64,000 nt of DNA. It comes from Capitulum mitella (taxonomy: Eukaryota > Arthropoda > Thecostraca > Pollicipedomorpha > Pollicipedidae). Location of the stretch: assembly GCA_030062745.1 (NCBI GenBank), contig CP099842.1, positions 7,509,838 to 7,573,837 of the forward strand. Direction: 5' to 3'. A program made the position numbers and the translations under genes. Shown here one piece after another: positions 11,701 through 25,900 of this stretch (within the stretch, counting starts at the first letter, position 1; each line of letters starts with the position of its first letter). The notes under the pieces were generated by a model that worked only from the letters and a program-made list of their open reading frames with translations, had not been told where the DNA came from and made no database searches.

Positions 11701-14700
11701 GTCGGTCCTGTGCCGGTAGCCGCCGTGGTAGCCGCCGCCGTGGTAGCCGCTGGTGTGGTAGCCGCGGTGGCCGCCGCCGCCGTGGCCGTAGCCGCTGAGG
11801 CGCAGGAGGCTCTGGAAGCCGTCGTCTCCGCCGTGGTAGCTGTGCACGCTGCCGCCGCCGTGGTAGCTGTCTCCGCCGTGGTAGATGCCGCTTCCCTTGT
11901 GGTAGCTGTGGCCCCGCTCGTAGTAGCTACCTCCTTTGTGGTAGCTGTCACCTCCATGGTAGGCGCTGCCGCCCTTCGGGTAGCCGCCGAGACCGCCGAT
12001 GATGTAACCTCTGCCGCCGCCATAACCGAAGCCGTGGTGACCGCCGCCGTGGTGGTAACCACCACCGCTGTGGTAACCTCCGCCGCCGCGGTGGTAACTT
12101 CCGCCGCCGCGGTAGCCGTCTCCGTGGTAGCCGGCGCCGTCGTAGGCGCCGCCGTACCGTTTCTTGGAGCCGAGCACGACCACGGTGTACTCCTTGCGGT
12201 CGTGGCCAGGGTACCCACCGTGGTAGGGCGGCCCCCGGCCGCCGCCGCCGTGGTGGCCCTGGCGGTGGTGGTAGTCGTACGGGTCGTCGTAGTACTGGCG
12301 GACGTACTTGAAGTTGCCGTGACGCTGGCCGTAGTCGTAGTCGCGGGCGTAGCCGCCCGTGTAGTCGACGTACCGGTGTTTGGTTCCGTAGCCGTGACCG
12401 CGTCCGCCGCGGCCCGAGCCGTAGTTGTAGACCTTCACATAGCGCTTGCCGTAGTTGCCGCCGTAGCCGTAGTCGCGGGCGTAGCCGCCGCCGTAGCTGG
12501 TGCCGTGGCCTCGGCCGAGCTGGGACGCGGTCGTGCCGCCGTACTCGTACCGGTACCAGTGGTAACCCGGGCGTGTCCGGCGGCGGCGGCGGGTCGCCGA
12601 ACCGGTAGTGGTTCGGCCGGCCGTCGTCGGCGGCGGCGGCCGCGGCGAGCGCGACGCACAGCAGCAACGCCGGCGGCGGCATGGCGACGCTGCACTGGCG
12701 GCGGCGGCGGCGCGCGCTGCTTTATAGGCTGGCGGCGCGGCGCGGCCGCCCCCGCGGCCTGGCCGTCGGCAGCTGCAGACGGCCGGCCGCCATTGTCGTC
12801 GCCGGAGTCGCGCTGAATGCGGTGTCCAGTCACGGGCGGCCACGGCCCCGTTGCACGCTGGCTGCCCGGGCGGCGGCCGGACGGCGTCGGCCGCGTGTCG
12901 CGCACATTTGCACGATTTTTCGGCGGCCGCTGGCCGCTCGTTAGCGGCAGTCGCAGCCGGACGGTCGAACGCAGGAGCCGTGGTCAGTGCGTATTGTTTT
13001 CCGTCTTCCGCAGGCGGCGGTGCGTTGTGGCTTTCATTACCTCGCCGCCCTTTACTTTAACCCATTAAACCTGGAATTTTCGGTAGGACATGTTCCACGT
13101 GACTCATGCCGTCGCCGCACTGCGCATGGAATACAGCTGGAGCATTCATCTCTGCAGCGTTCAAGGATTTTTCGCAGATTTTTTTGTATATTCTGTTTTT
13201 GCAGAAATAAAGTGCAAAACAGATGTCTGTGCTATGTGCCAGATCATTATTCCCGCGGCTTCCCGGTTGCGCTATGGTCAGTCTTGATGTATTTTGTACA
13301 GCGATAACGATAACTAGAAGAATATCACCACATTGCATATCATATGACAGTAGATAGGAACCTCTGTTTTATGTGCGTTGCAGGAACCTAATTTTCTGCG
13401 CTGTGTGAATGGCGCGGCGCCAGATCTTGATATAATATTTTATGTCACAGGATGGGCCGATTGTACCCTATTGTTTGTCAGGTCCATTCACATTTCTGGA
13501 GCCTTGCCTTCGCCCTTGTGGAAAACAAGGCGCCGTGCGGACGTTTGCGGTGTGTCCGTCGGCGTGACGATCGCCGTGCGCGCCCGAGAGTCTGATGAGC
13601 ATCCTGAAGGTCACTCCGTGCCCTCAGACACTAATGATTGCAGGATGTGGTGCCGTTACCCGCGCCGAAGCTCGTATTTTGTTGCCGTTGCGATCGTCAC
13701 GTCACACGGGCGCCGTGTAAATGCACGCGTCACGGGCCGCGGACGGAGCCAGTGCTCTCGTTGTCACTGACCCTCGTCAGTTCTCGGCATGCTCGGCCGG
13801 TTGCTGGGCTCCGGGCCGCGTCCGGCTCCTCCGGAAAGGCGGTGAACGGAGATGGAGTGACACCTCAAGGCCTGGTCTCTTCAGGCCCCCCGTTAATACG
13901 GCAGCGGGACGGAACCGAGCCGGAAAGCGTCGTGATGGCGGCGATGGTCATGTGTTGACTTCATTAAGTGGTGGTCGACTGTAAGCCGGATTTGCACTTT
14001 GCAGCAATGAGACAGAAGAATAAAGGTGGCAGCATAACTTTCATGTCAGGATGTGCTGCTTGGCACTGAAAGGAGGGCCCTCGGCGTCCCTGACCTGTTT
14101 GGGCCACAGACGGACCTCTTGCAACACGTGGCTTGTTCTGATCCTGTTCGGATTTCGGGAAGAGGCTTATCCGTGCCGTAGGTTAGAACCGAGGCTGTTG
14201 GCTGAAAAACCAAAATAACCTTTTGAGGGCAAGACATCCATTACGCTGGCTTTTAGAGCGCACGTTTCCTCTAAAGAAGTCGTTTTGTTAGTCGTATTGT
14301 GTTGATGCGATGTGAAATGCCGTATTTCTATATTTAGTTTTCGATGGAAAGGCGTTCCATTGTTACATTACGTTGACATTGTGGCATTAGTGACTATCCA
14401 CGCTGTCTCGTAATTGTTTTCTAGCGAACTTTCGTTATTTGGTAGCATAGTGTGCAGCGTCCAAATGAGATAAGCAATCAGAAAATCTCCTCACTTGTGA
14501 TGGGAAGGGTCATGAATGGTTTACTCATAGCATGTTTACACTTCCATTGCTCTGGTCTCCCTTGTCGACGTCGAGACTTGTCGGTGCGTAATGCAGTCTC
14601 GGCTTACGGAGGGCAGGCGCTTGTCTAAGCATCTTTCCACGGATTAGACCTCAGACTAACAACGGTTGTAGAAAGAAGCTGAAAATTCCATTGCCGCGTT

Positions 14701-16875
14701 TTTTTGTTTTATTGTCTAAAACAGCTTTAACCTTCAGAGGCTCCGACGGCGGCTGAGGCTGTGGTGGGATCGGCATGGCCAGGGGGTGGGACGCATAAAT
14801 TGGGCTGCACACTGTCGCCATCCCCAGAACGTGCCCTAGGATATAAACGATTCTATCACATGTATTTGTGGCATTGGCCGAGAAACATATGGCGGTGGTT
14901 TAGAAGATGTCATATCATAGTGATGAAAGTGCCGGGGAACACAGTTTGAGGGCCAGACAGCTCTGGACTGTGCATTAATTGGTGTCTGGGGCCGCGACCG
15001 TTCAGTGTGATGTAGGGTAAACGTGCTTTCGGTCATATCCATAACGGTGTTCGGTAATTTTGCAGAAGGGAGATGATGTACCCGGTGCTATTGTAGTCAC
15101 GTGATTTCATAATACATTGAAATTAAAAAATAGTTTAATATTTTTTGTTTTTTCGCTGACATGAAAATGAAAAAAAACTGGCACGTTTATGGTGTTAGTC
15201 AGAGAAACTTAACGCTTAAAACCAGAGCTCAAGTATGTGCGTGACTTAAAGCTTACTGGAGCCATCTCAACCAAATATCGGCGTCATTCCCCGAGACTCT
15301 CGAGCAAAGGGTGCGCTGAGCCTCAAGCAGTATTGTAGGCATTCATGTGTTCCTCATAACGCTTTGTAACACCGTTTATCTGACTGTGAGCCGATATTTT
15401 TAACACTCCTTAGCCCGGCACCGCCTGGCTTGTTTTTACACCCGCAACCTCCTGGGGTTGTCAAAAAGGGCACCCCCTGTTATCTCAGGATCTAACCGTC
15501 GGATCTGAACCGATTGATCACCAATGGATAGCCTTGGGTCTTGCAATTCAGAAAATACTGTGTTAGCCTCGGTCACAGGGCTGATGACGTAGCAGGTCAC
15601 GTAAAACGCAGAACACGGCGTCGGAAAAGCTGACACCGATTCATACATCATATCATCTTCAGTACTGGTCTTAGAACCCTTAGCTGGATATCAAACGAAA
15701 GATCGCGACCTTTTGCATCATAAGCATGCTAAAATGTTCAAAAGGGTCGGGTTAACGTCAGCCTAGGTCAGGCGAAATATTGGCCTTACTTTACATGCCA
15801 GAAATCGGTACTTACTCGTAGTCGTTCGGATTCACGTGACAGAAGGGACGGAAGTGAAACCTTCTGGTGATCAGTTTTGCATTACCTGTTTTCGTCCAGT
15901 TATGGTCCGTCTAAGTCAGGTCAGATCAGGTTGCATTATTTTTCCCGACAGAAAGTGATAATTATTCGGTAGGATTCTTAACTGTGCCAGGTACAAAACT
16001 GCAGTGACATCTAGTGATAATTAAATCTGCTCTGTCTGCTCTTTATCGGGTCAAGGTCAAGCCAGGTCAGGATAGGTAGTCACTTTTCTTTTTCTGACTA
16101 GGGACAATAATTGCTCTCTGCTGCTGCGGAACGGTCTGCCATCTTCAATGCTGTATTTCATTTCGTTTTGACGTCAACTTATGACGTGACTTGACATGAC
16201 CTCACGTTGCATTTGGCGAACCTTGCTAAAAGGCCCAGATATATTTGCTTGTCTGGCTTGAACTATGGGGATGGTCAGCGGCAACGACTTCTTTTATCCA
16301 CATTGTAAATCAATTCATTGTCATCTTGCATGTGACATAGCATGACCTCTAATGTTGACGTGTCACGGTTGTATATCCATTTGAGGACCATGTCCTACGT
16401 AAATACATAAAATCCATGTGTTATATTCGCGAATATTGTCAGAAACGAGGCACATTCGCGCCACCGCCCGAAGAGGCATGGAAATGGTTTTGATGTCAAA
16501 ATATGTAAAATTGATTGATGAACAGGTGCTGAAAATCCGGTTGGTTTGGCTCCAACGATTCAGACGTTGTTCGCGAAGAACCAAGGAGGTGCCCTTTGTG
16601 ACACCCCTTAAGCAGTGCCGATTTAGGGAAGGCAGGACGCCGTACCTACTTGTCAGAGGTCTTACAAGCAGGGGTGTCGATTTGTATTCGTTTGAGAGGG
16701 CCGTGGCCTGCCCATTATTGATTTAGGCCCCTCCCATGTTGGTTTGCCACTCCTCCATATTTTCCGCCGTTTTAAAAGGAAATAAGTAATAATAACGAAA
16801 AGCATGGCCGCAGTAGGTAAGAGATGGGCAGAAAGTAAGGAATAAAGTCGAAAGCGATGTATCTATCCAACTTCG

Positions 16876-16932
<57 letters not shown>

Positions 16933-19900
16933 ACGGGGGATAAATGCATTTTTATTTCATAAATAGTAACAAAACGACTTACAAAGTTCCGTTGGTCAAA
17001 ATAAAGTGGGCTAAATCCGTTGAGAGACCCACATTTGTAGGAGGTTGGGTTGTCGGGCTTTCGGCTCGCACCTCCCCCCACTCATTTACAGAAATCGACA
17101 CCTGTGCTTACAAGCTTCCGATATTGTTAGCTTTAGCTCTGCCGTGCGTGGCAAGAAACTAGCCAAAAACACCGCTGACCCGGCCAACTGAAAACGCTGG
17201 TTCACTGATCGGTAGGCCGCTGCGCTATGCAGTAAATCAGAAGCTGTGTGGTTTATGGCTAGACTTGTGGTGCACGGGTGGGAAACATCACACGAGGCGC
17301 AAATCGCCAGCATTTAAAGGTTGATCAAAAACTGGTCGCATGGATGTCGTCTTGATATGAGTATGGGATGGTGATCAAAGGAAAGCTGGGGCTGCCTGTT
17401 TAGTATGTACGTCGCTATTAGAACTTTCTTTGTGGTTGGGATGAGGCTGAAGTGGGCGCCAGTCACTCAGATGGGATATCGTATTGTAGAATGATGACAG
17501 GCATTCAAAATTGCCACATTTAGCTTCAGCCTGTGCCCCCGCCATGTTTCTTCCAACTTTGCATTGGAGCATTCAGGCTAGCCATCGTCTCAGTCCCAAG
17601 TTATCTACAAATCTGCGTGCGTTGCAAAGCTCTGTGTGCTGTCGTCCGGAAGCTGCATGCGTCGAGGCGGGAGTGGCGTTACCCATTGTCTTGGCGGACC
17701 CGCGTGAAGCGTCGGGCGGGGCTTTGCCGGCAGACCTTGAGTCGCCGAGCACGCGCACGTAATCCGCGCGGCACCCCCGACGTGGCGAGGCTGGCGGCGA
17801 CGGCGAACGGGGAAATCACGGCGCCGCCGACGTCGGCAGCCTTCGCCGCAGCCCGGTTCGGCGCGCGCGGCGTCAGGCGCCGCCGGCTATGCGCGAAAAG
17901 TCGTGCCCGCGCACGGCTGGTCGGGCGCCCTTGACTCTCGCGGCCGTTACCGCCCGCCGGGTGACGCGGGGCCAGACGCCCGAATGGCGGTCACGTGACT
18001 CCGCGGCCCGCCGGAATGCCGCCTGTGGCGGTCGCGGCTCATGTCGCCGTCGGGGTTGCCGTGGTTTCCCGGCTTGGGCGTGGAACTGATCAGAACGTGC
18101 GTGGTGTCGGGTGGCGTGGTAAACGGTGGTTTCTTGTCACGACCTTCCGAGCCGAGGACAGACTAGTCGTTATAATCGGCCGGAAACACACTGCACTCGC
18201 CGGTCTCCGCCGTGGTCAGTCACGGAGCGGTTTTCGCTGATGTCATTCGTCGTAATTGCGGTAACACGCGTCTTTTAGAAACGTACTGGATGTATGCACG
18301 GCTTGTACCGGAAGCGTTCGCGGGCCGACCTGACAGCCGAAACAGAGGATATTTGGACTTATGTTCCGGAGTTTGAGCTGTGCGCGGCGTTTGGTCTCTG
18401 GTTACGCCGCCACTCATCTCCGATGCGCGGCAGACCGTGGCGGACACAAGACAAACCGGGGCTAACACGCGGTAGACCGTAATTCACACTCGGCGGACCG
18501 TGGCTCATACACGGCAGACCGTAGCTGACACACGTCAGACGGCGACTGACACACTGCACACTGCCTGACACACGGCAGACCAGGGCCGACGCACGTCAGA
18601 TGGCGGTTGACCGCGGCCCGAGGCGGCGATTTTGATGCGGCATAAGGCAGGTGGCGTATTGCGTTACTGGTTACGGCAGCGGCGGCGGCCGCGGTGGCGG
18701 TGGTGCCGGCAGCGAGCCGGATCTAGCGAGCTCTGCGGCGGCCGGTCTCGCTTCTCGTGCCGCTGGGCCCGCCGGTCGGACAATGGTGGTGTCAGCCTCG
18801 CTTCCCACGTATGGTGGAGCAGGCGTCACGGGCGCCGCGGCAGTCCGTGGCGCGGTGACGTTAGCTGAGACATGACCGTGCCGTCCCGCCCCCGCACCCG
18901 GACGGCGTGGTGACGTGGGACGGACCGGGCAGAAGGCTGGGCACGGGCCGTTTGAGACCGTAATGGCGGTGGCTCCTCTTGGCCGGAAATGGGAGTCGGT
19001 CCCGACTTCAGGCGGCCGACCGCTCTTCAGCTGGGACGTCCCGTGGGAACCTGCACGAAATTCGTCGGCGGACGGGGGCGGATTCTGGTGGTCGTCAGCT
19101 GGAGATCACAGAGTACGGAGGGTGGAGCGTGAAGGGTTTCAGACAAGGTAGGGGTTATAGAGTCTTCAGCGAGAGATCTGAGAGTCGGCAGTGGAGGCTC
19201 CGGATGCTCCCGCTTGCTGACCGAGAATTGGGGAGGTATGTGAGAGTTTTGTGCCGGTCGTCGTCGCCGCTGCTTGCATGGCCAGCCGGTGTGCGTGCCC
19301 GACTTTCGAGGTCATCGCCAGCGGCGCCAGAGGAGTGAGCGGACACACTGCGCACGCGAGTGCACGCGCTCACGTGCACGATAGTACCGGCTGGAAATGT
19401 TTTCGTTGATCTCTTAAATCATGCCAGTTTTTCTTTAATTTCCGGTTCCACTTTCCCACACTCATCCCGGTTTACCGCCGCCTAAATGGACAATAAAGCA
19501 TCAACATCGGCAAGAGGCGTGACAACTGACTCCCTGCGCAAGACGGCAGTCGTTTGCAGGGTTGTTTTGCAGAGGCTGTGATGGAAATCCACCGGTTACT
19601 GTCTGCCGGTTTCGAGTCTTCCCTCAGGGCTTCGTCGCACTGTCGGCGCCGCATCGCCGGCTGGAAACCCGTCGCCGCGCCGCGCGTGCCTGGCGGCCGT
19701 GTCCCATTAGCCGGCTACGGTTTCTTCCCGGGCGGGCGCCGGCCGTCTGTGACGCCCCATTCTCCCGTCCGGCAGAGTGGTGGCGCCCAGTGTCTCGTTC
19801 AACCTGAAGCTGCACATCATCTACCTGCTGAACGACGTGCTGCATCACTGGTGAGTCGGCGGCAGCCTCTTTGGTGACAGGCTGCCGGCGTACTCGCAGA

Positions 19901-22900
19901 AGCGCTGGTTAGAGTGTCGCTGGTGTGGTGGTGTTTGCCGTGGGTGCCGGAGGTGGATCCGGGAGGGAGCGACGTCACGCGCGCGTTTATTAGTCCCGCT
20001 CGCGAACGCCGATGTGTCACCTGGCGTGTGTATGAGCCTATTCTCCGTAGCATCGTTCCGAGGCTGACAAGGACACTGTTTGTTCTTCTGTGCCGGTTTA
20101 CCGTTGCTCCTGGTGACTCCGCTCCTACAGTGGAAAACCAGAGGCGCTCGTGACGCCTTCTGACTCACCCCGTCGCCGGCTGTCGTGCCCACTGACACAG
20201 AAGCGGCGCTCGACGTTCCCATGGTTGCACCGTTGGCGCTCACCATCCATGCAGTATTGCCTGCACTTGTCACACCTGAACCCCGCCTGTTCTCACACGA
20301 TGCCCACGCGCCGTTCCGACTGGGTCGTGTTCACTTCTGCATAGGCGGGATTTCGCGTGATTACGTGACGTGTTCGGTTTGTGGGTCGTGTGTGAGCTTT
20401 TGACGTACTGTTCATTTATGTCTCGGACTCCGTATCTCACCATTTTGACTGGACATCCTATGGTCGGATTTGTGGATAGTTTGACTGGCCTGCCGTAAAC
20501 GAATAGATGATGGTTACTACTTTAAATCAGCGGCTAGTCTGCGAGTTGACTCCGACCGACCAAATTTGAATTCCTGATTCGTCGTCTGTGTTGGCGCTGA
20601 ATTCAGTGGTCTGTTGTGTTGTGATCGGGTGTGTTGTGATCGCTTACCCCCTCGCGTGCTGCACCAGCGTCCGGAAGAACGTGAACGGTCTGCACCAATG
20701 TCTGGAGTCGGTGGTGGTTCCTATGTTTTGCAACACCATGATGGCCGCTAACCAGGAGCAGAAAGCTAAACTGAATAAGGTACGCTGCCATGGCTGCTGT
20801 CCACACCAACGTGGTGCCGGGGGGGGGGGGGTGTAGGGGAGTAGTAGAACAAGAGGTTATCATATGTCATATATCATATATAGGTTTTGTACGGGGACGG
20901 ATCTCTGCTTGCTTTGTAATTTGACACGTCAGACTGTTTATGGCGGTTATTAACTTTTTTAACAGTGCTGTTCCAGAGATTGTTGTTGACACGCCTCATT
21001 TCCTGACATAAAAATTGCGATATTATTGCTTTAGTTTTTAGGAACATGCGCTATATTAAACAGTTTTATCATTCGTCATCTAAGATTCCAGGAAATCCGA
21101 TATTGGATTGTAAAGAGACGTTACAGATTACTGGAACTGAAAGAATTTACTGGAACTGAGATAAAATAAATTACGTGGTGCGAGAAGGTATTGCACCTAG
21201 CAGCCGCCTGTCTCATAATATGTCGTACCGTTGGGGACGCGGTTTGCATATCGTTCGACGGCATAAACACAGACACTGCTTCTTACCAGGTATTGCTATG
21301 TTAGTCGTTCCCTCGTTTCAATGGGCTTTCCCTCTGGCTTTGACCGTGACCTGACCGTCGCCGTCCGGCCGTCAGCTGCTGACGTTGTGGGAGTCGAAGG
21401 CCAACTACTTCTCGGAGTCGGCGCTGTCGCAGCTGAAGGAGGCGCCGGCCTCGTGGCAGGCGTACCAGGCCAGCCTTCTGGAGCGCTACGCCGCCCAGCT
21501 GGCCGCCGTTTCGGCCGCCTCCAAGCAACAGTTCGACAGTTACAAACAGCAGCACGAGGCGTTTGTGCAGCACGCTCTGCAGCAGATCCAGCAGCTGCAG
21601 CAGCAGCTCGAGATCGAGCAGCAGGTATGGCTATTGCTGGCGCCATAGGGCGGCAGCATTCTTATGGAGATCGGACTGCTTAGTTGAATACTTACGGCAT
21701 TGAACGGAACCGGTCGTCAGGATGTTCAATGGGGGGCGGGGGAAGTTAGACCTATCTGCTCTTTAGACTGCTGATGGATGGACTGAATGTTTCGAGGCTT
21801 TGTGTCTGCAGCTTCCCCGAAAAATGTTACCCGGAAAAATGGTGTGTCCCGTTAATCAGTTGGCAAGTCCAGAGACCTGTGGTGGACTTGAACCAGCCTC
21901 TGCCAGGCCCTCTTATATGCCTGTTTTGACCCCGACAGCTGTGGCCACGCTGCGGCCTCTGGTGGACCTGAGCGAGCCTCTGCCCGGCCCCTCTGATAAG
22001 TCTGTTCTGACCTCGACAGCAGGCGGCTGCGTTGCCGCCTCTGGTGGACCTGAGCGAGCCTCTGCCCGGCCCCTCTGATAAGTCTGTTCTGACCTCGACA
22101 GCAGGCGGCTGCGCTGCCGCCTCTGGTGGACCTAAGTCGGCCTCCGCCCGGCTTCACCGGAGAACAGGCCGTCAACGACGACGACCTGGTGCCGTCCGTG
22201 CCGTATTTCGACCTGCCCGCCGGCCTGATGGTGCCCATGATCAAGGTAACTGGCGTGATCCATGTCAGATGTCGGTTGTCTTTGGATGCTGAATTGGTCT
22301 TTCATTTTTACATTCGATCGGCAGTCTTCTGTTCTCATTTCTTTTCCAGTGATCACTGGATTGTTGCGAGGCCCGTGGGACCACTGAAATGTGTTGTCCC
22401 TTCCCTGTCATGGTACATCTACTCGTATTGATAGTTTCCTGCGGATCTCGTCAGATCTCGATACTCTGTCATTTTATTCGTTAGCCTTTTCTTTGTACGG
22501 CTGTTGCGAGTAACCAAAACCACTGCGATGTGCCACGATATAATGGAGACATTGATTTGTCCTGAACTATGGAACTCCCAGCGAAGGTCAACGCACACCT
22601 GGCGCTGTGACCTATGTGACACTGTAACCCCAGGTGGGGGCCGACACGCACAGGACGCCGTGTGACCGTTATTTGACGCCGGGTGGGGGCGGACACGTGC
22701 TGGACGCTTTGTGACCTCGCACCATGTTGGACTCTCCAAACTAAGACCGACACGCTCCAGGCTTTTTGTGACCTGCATGACCTTGTTTGACCCCAGATGG
22801 GTGCGGACGCGCACAGGACGCTGCGTGACCTCTGATCTCGTTTGGCCCCAGATGGAGGCGGACACGTACCGGGCGCTGGACCCGGCCGCCATCCGGCTGC

Positions 22901-25900
22901 CGCCGCCGGCGCCGCCCTCGGAGCGCCTGCTGGCCGCCGTGGAGGCGTTCTACGCCCCGGCCAGCCACGACCGGCCGCGCAACCGGAACCTGCGGCCCGA
23001 GGACCTGCCCAACAGGAGGGACCGGTAAGCGGGGAGTCGGCGCTGCCGGGGCACGGTGTACAGGAGCTGGACGTTGCCGGCCGCTACAGAGCAGGCGTGT
23101 TGATTTTGTCAGTGGTGGTTTGTAGCAAATGGATGTGAAGCTCAGAGTCGCGGGCGGTCAGCGTAGCCTCTTCTGGGAGACATGGAAGCGTGGGGATTGG
23201 TGTTGGCCATCGTGGCCGTAAAGAAATGCGGTGATAAAATCGCGGTGTGTTTGTGACATGGCCGTGTTTTCTGACAGCGTTCATCCACGGTCGAGTGATT
23301 GCGTGAGAACCCTGGACCTGCCTTCGTACTTTTTCCATCTTTGACAGGCATGGTTGTGAATTGGGGGTACAAAAGGCAGAGGCACTTGTTTTGGCTTTGC
23401 TTCTCCAGAAAAATAGCACGCATCAAGATCCAAAGCGAAATATGAGAAGGGTGTGTAAGTCTTACATCCTCTGCTGCGCTTTGACACCGGTCTCTCGACC
23501 CGTCCGGAGGGGGCGCGCAGTGTTGTCCGGGACGTTGACCGGTGCTGCCTTCACAGCGACGGCTGGGAGCAGCTGGCGCTGTACGAGTTCTACAAGGCCA
23601 AGAAGGCGGCGCGCCGCCAGAAGGAGAAGGACGTGGAGGACGGGCTGCGCGAGGAGTCGCCGCCGCCGTCACCGCTCCGCTCGCCGACGCCGTCCCGCTC
23701 GCCGACGCCCGTCAAGGAGCGGCGCTACAGCAGGTCAGACGGCGGGCCGGCCGGCCGCCAGGAGGCGCTCGGCAGCCGGCGTGCGGTCCTGTTCGGCGGC
23801 GTTACTCGCTGGTGGTCGTTCTTTTGCTAGTTGGGATTGTCGTGGTGCTGGAAAGGCGTTAATTCGGCTGCCGTCTGTCCAGCCGCGGGCCTATTTCCCC
23901 CTGTCTCGCTGTCGGCCGATTCCTCCGCTGACCGTGGCCGCTGCGTGTTGTCGCCACTGCGCCGTCTCTCAGTGAGTGGTCAGCGGCCGCGCCGCTGGCC
24001 GGCCTGACGCCCGGCCTCGGCCCGTTCCAGCGTGTCGCCGGAGCGCCAGGAGAGAGAGCGTCCGCGCGGCCGCCGGTCGCGGTCCCGCTCCGGCTCCGGG
24101 TCGCGCTCCAACAGCGGCTCGCCGACGGCCACCGACAGACGCAGCGTGTCGCCGCCCACATACGCGTGAGTGCCCCCCCCCCCCCCTCTGTCGGCGGCGG
24201 ACCGCGAGTACCGGGCTCACCGAGCCAGAGGTGGGAGGTAAGGGACTCTGGGGAACGAGCCTGCCGGCCGATGGTGTGTCATCAGGTGCGAAACCAGGCG
24301 CAGGTAATTGAGCGCTTTCTGGCGTTTGGTGAATCTTTTTGTAGCAACTTCAGTTCTTTTGCAGTATGCCACCCGGCGTGCGTCTGGGTGTGGGCCTGGG
24401 TTCTGACAATGTGTGACGGCATGTCTATGCTGGTTTGCTCCCTGGGACCTCTTGTCTCAGTTGGTTCCGGTAAATTTTGGGTGTTTGTTGGACATTGTGT
24501 TTGAAGACGTCTAGTTTCGGGTTGAACGGTTGGTGGTGCGTCTCCCTGTGTCGCTAACTGTTCAGTTGAATATTTTCGCCCGTACCTTTCCCTGACATGG
24601 AATCACCTCGCTCGTTACAACAACTAATGGTATGCCTATTTTCTCTACCACTGGATTACCCAACGTAGTTGGAATCAGAGTTAGTAAGATGCCAATGAAA
24701 ACTAGTTTTTGCCAGGCTGGGATGTCAGCCTTTTTTGACCTGTAACAACCAGTATTTGTTAACAAAAACTCAGTCAGACAAGCATTTGGCCGTCATTTTG
24801 TTAATATAAACTAATACTTGGGTAATTCCACGCGAAATCGCTCAAGATTTCATTCGACCTCGTTCGATTTTGAGGAAATTTGGTACGCTCATAGTACCTA
24901 TCGGAAAATAGCCAGTCATAATTTTTTAGCCTTGGGTGACGGAGGCTAAAAAAATCAATGTGTATAGACACTGCATGATTCAAATGCCCATAAGTCGGTG
25001 ACGGATTGTCACGGAAAGGCGCGATTAGCACCATTCGAAAGATGCATGTTCTAACCCCTTACGTTAGCAGGTCCATTTTTTCGGTAACCTTGGGATTACG
25101 TTCGGCCTGACTGTCACATGGAACATTTTTGGTTTTAAACATGTTTGCCCACCGTGATTTTTGCGAAATGTAGCCAATGTGTCCCCAAGTATCTGCAATA
25201 AGCGTGGCAAAAAATAGAAATAAGATAAATAAAAATCTGGGCAAAATGAGACGTTTCCTAAAACTTGACTTAAATGTTGCCAACTGGCGCTGAGAAATAT
25301 GCCCTGAAGTTATTTGACAAATATTAATTTCGTGCTTTTCGTCAGCTGGATTGTTCTACAATTTGATGTGCACAATACCCTGTGTGCCTTTTACACATCA
25401 CCTTGTTTTTAAATTGCTTGGCACGAATTGTCAGAGGTCATGATATTCCACCACCAATTGACCAAACGACCAAAACATCCAGATCTGACGTAGCCGTTCT
25501 TCACGTTTGCACGGAATTGAGTCTTTTGGGTGTTTACAGGCCTTTAAGCCAGCTGAGACAATTTTAGTCCAGCATCGGGGCCCTTTGAAGGTCAGCCGAG
25601 GTTATTGACCTCGATTGACTTTGATCGTCGGACCATCGTCGGACCATTTATGACCGTCGGACCATTTACAGTTCTTTTATGGCAGTGATTCCGAATTTTT
25701 GTACCATTGCACTTATTCCCTGTTTTGTGTTCATAATGACATAGGTAGCCTGTTGGTGGTGGCATGTATAATATACCTGTGTACGTGTATTTAATATACC
25801 TGTATACATGTATATTAAATATACATGTACACAGGTATACAGGGATATCCGTACGTGTTACCTATGGTGAGAAATCATTTTCCATTTTTACTCTTGTCAG

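Noticed and set aside
11242-12816. Long plus-strand Ala/Val-rich open frame (524 codons)
   Set aside because: It is the antisense shadow of the Gly/Tyr/His-rich gene; GC-rich repeats keep several frames open.
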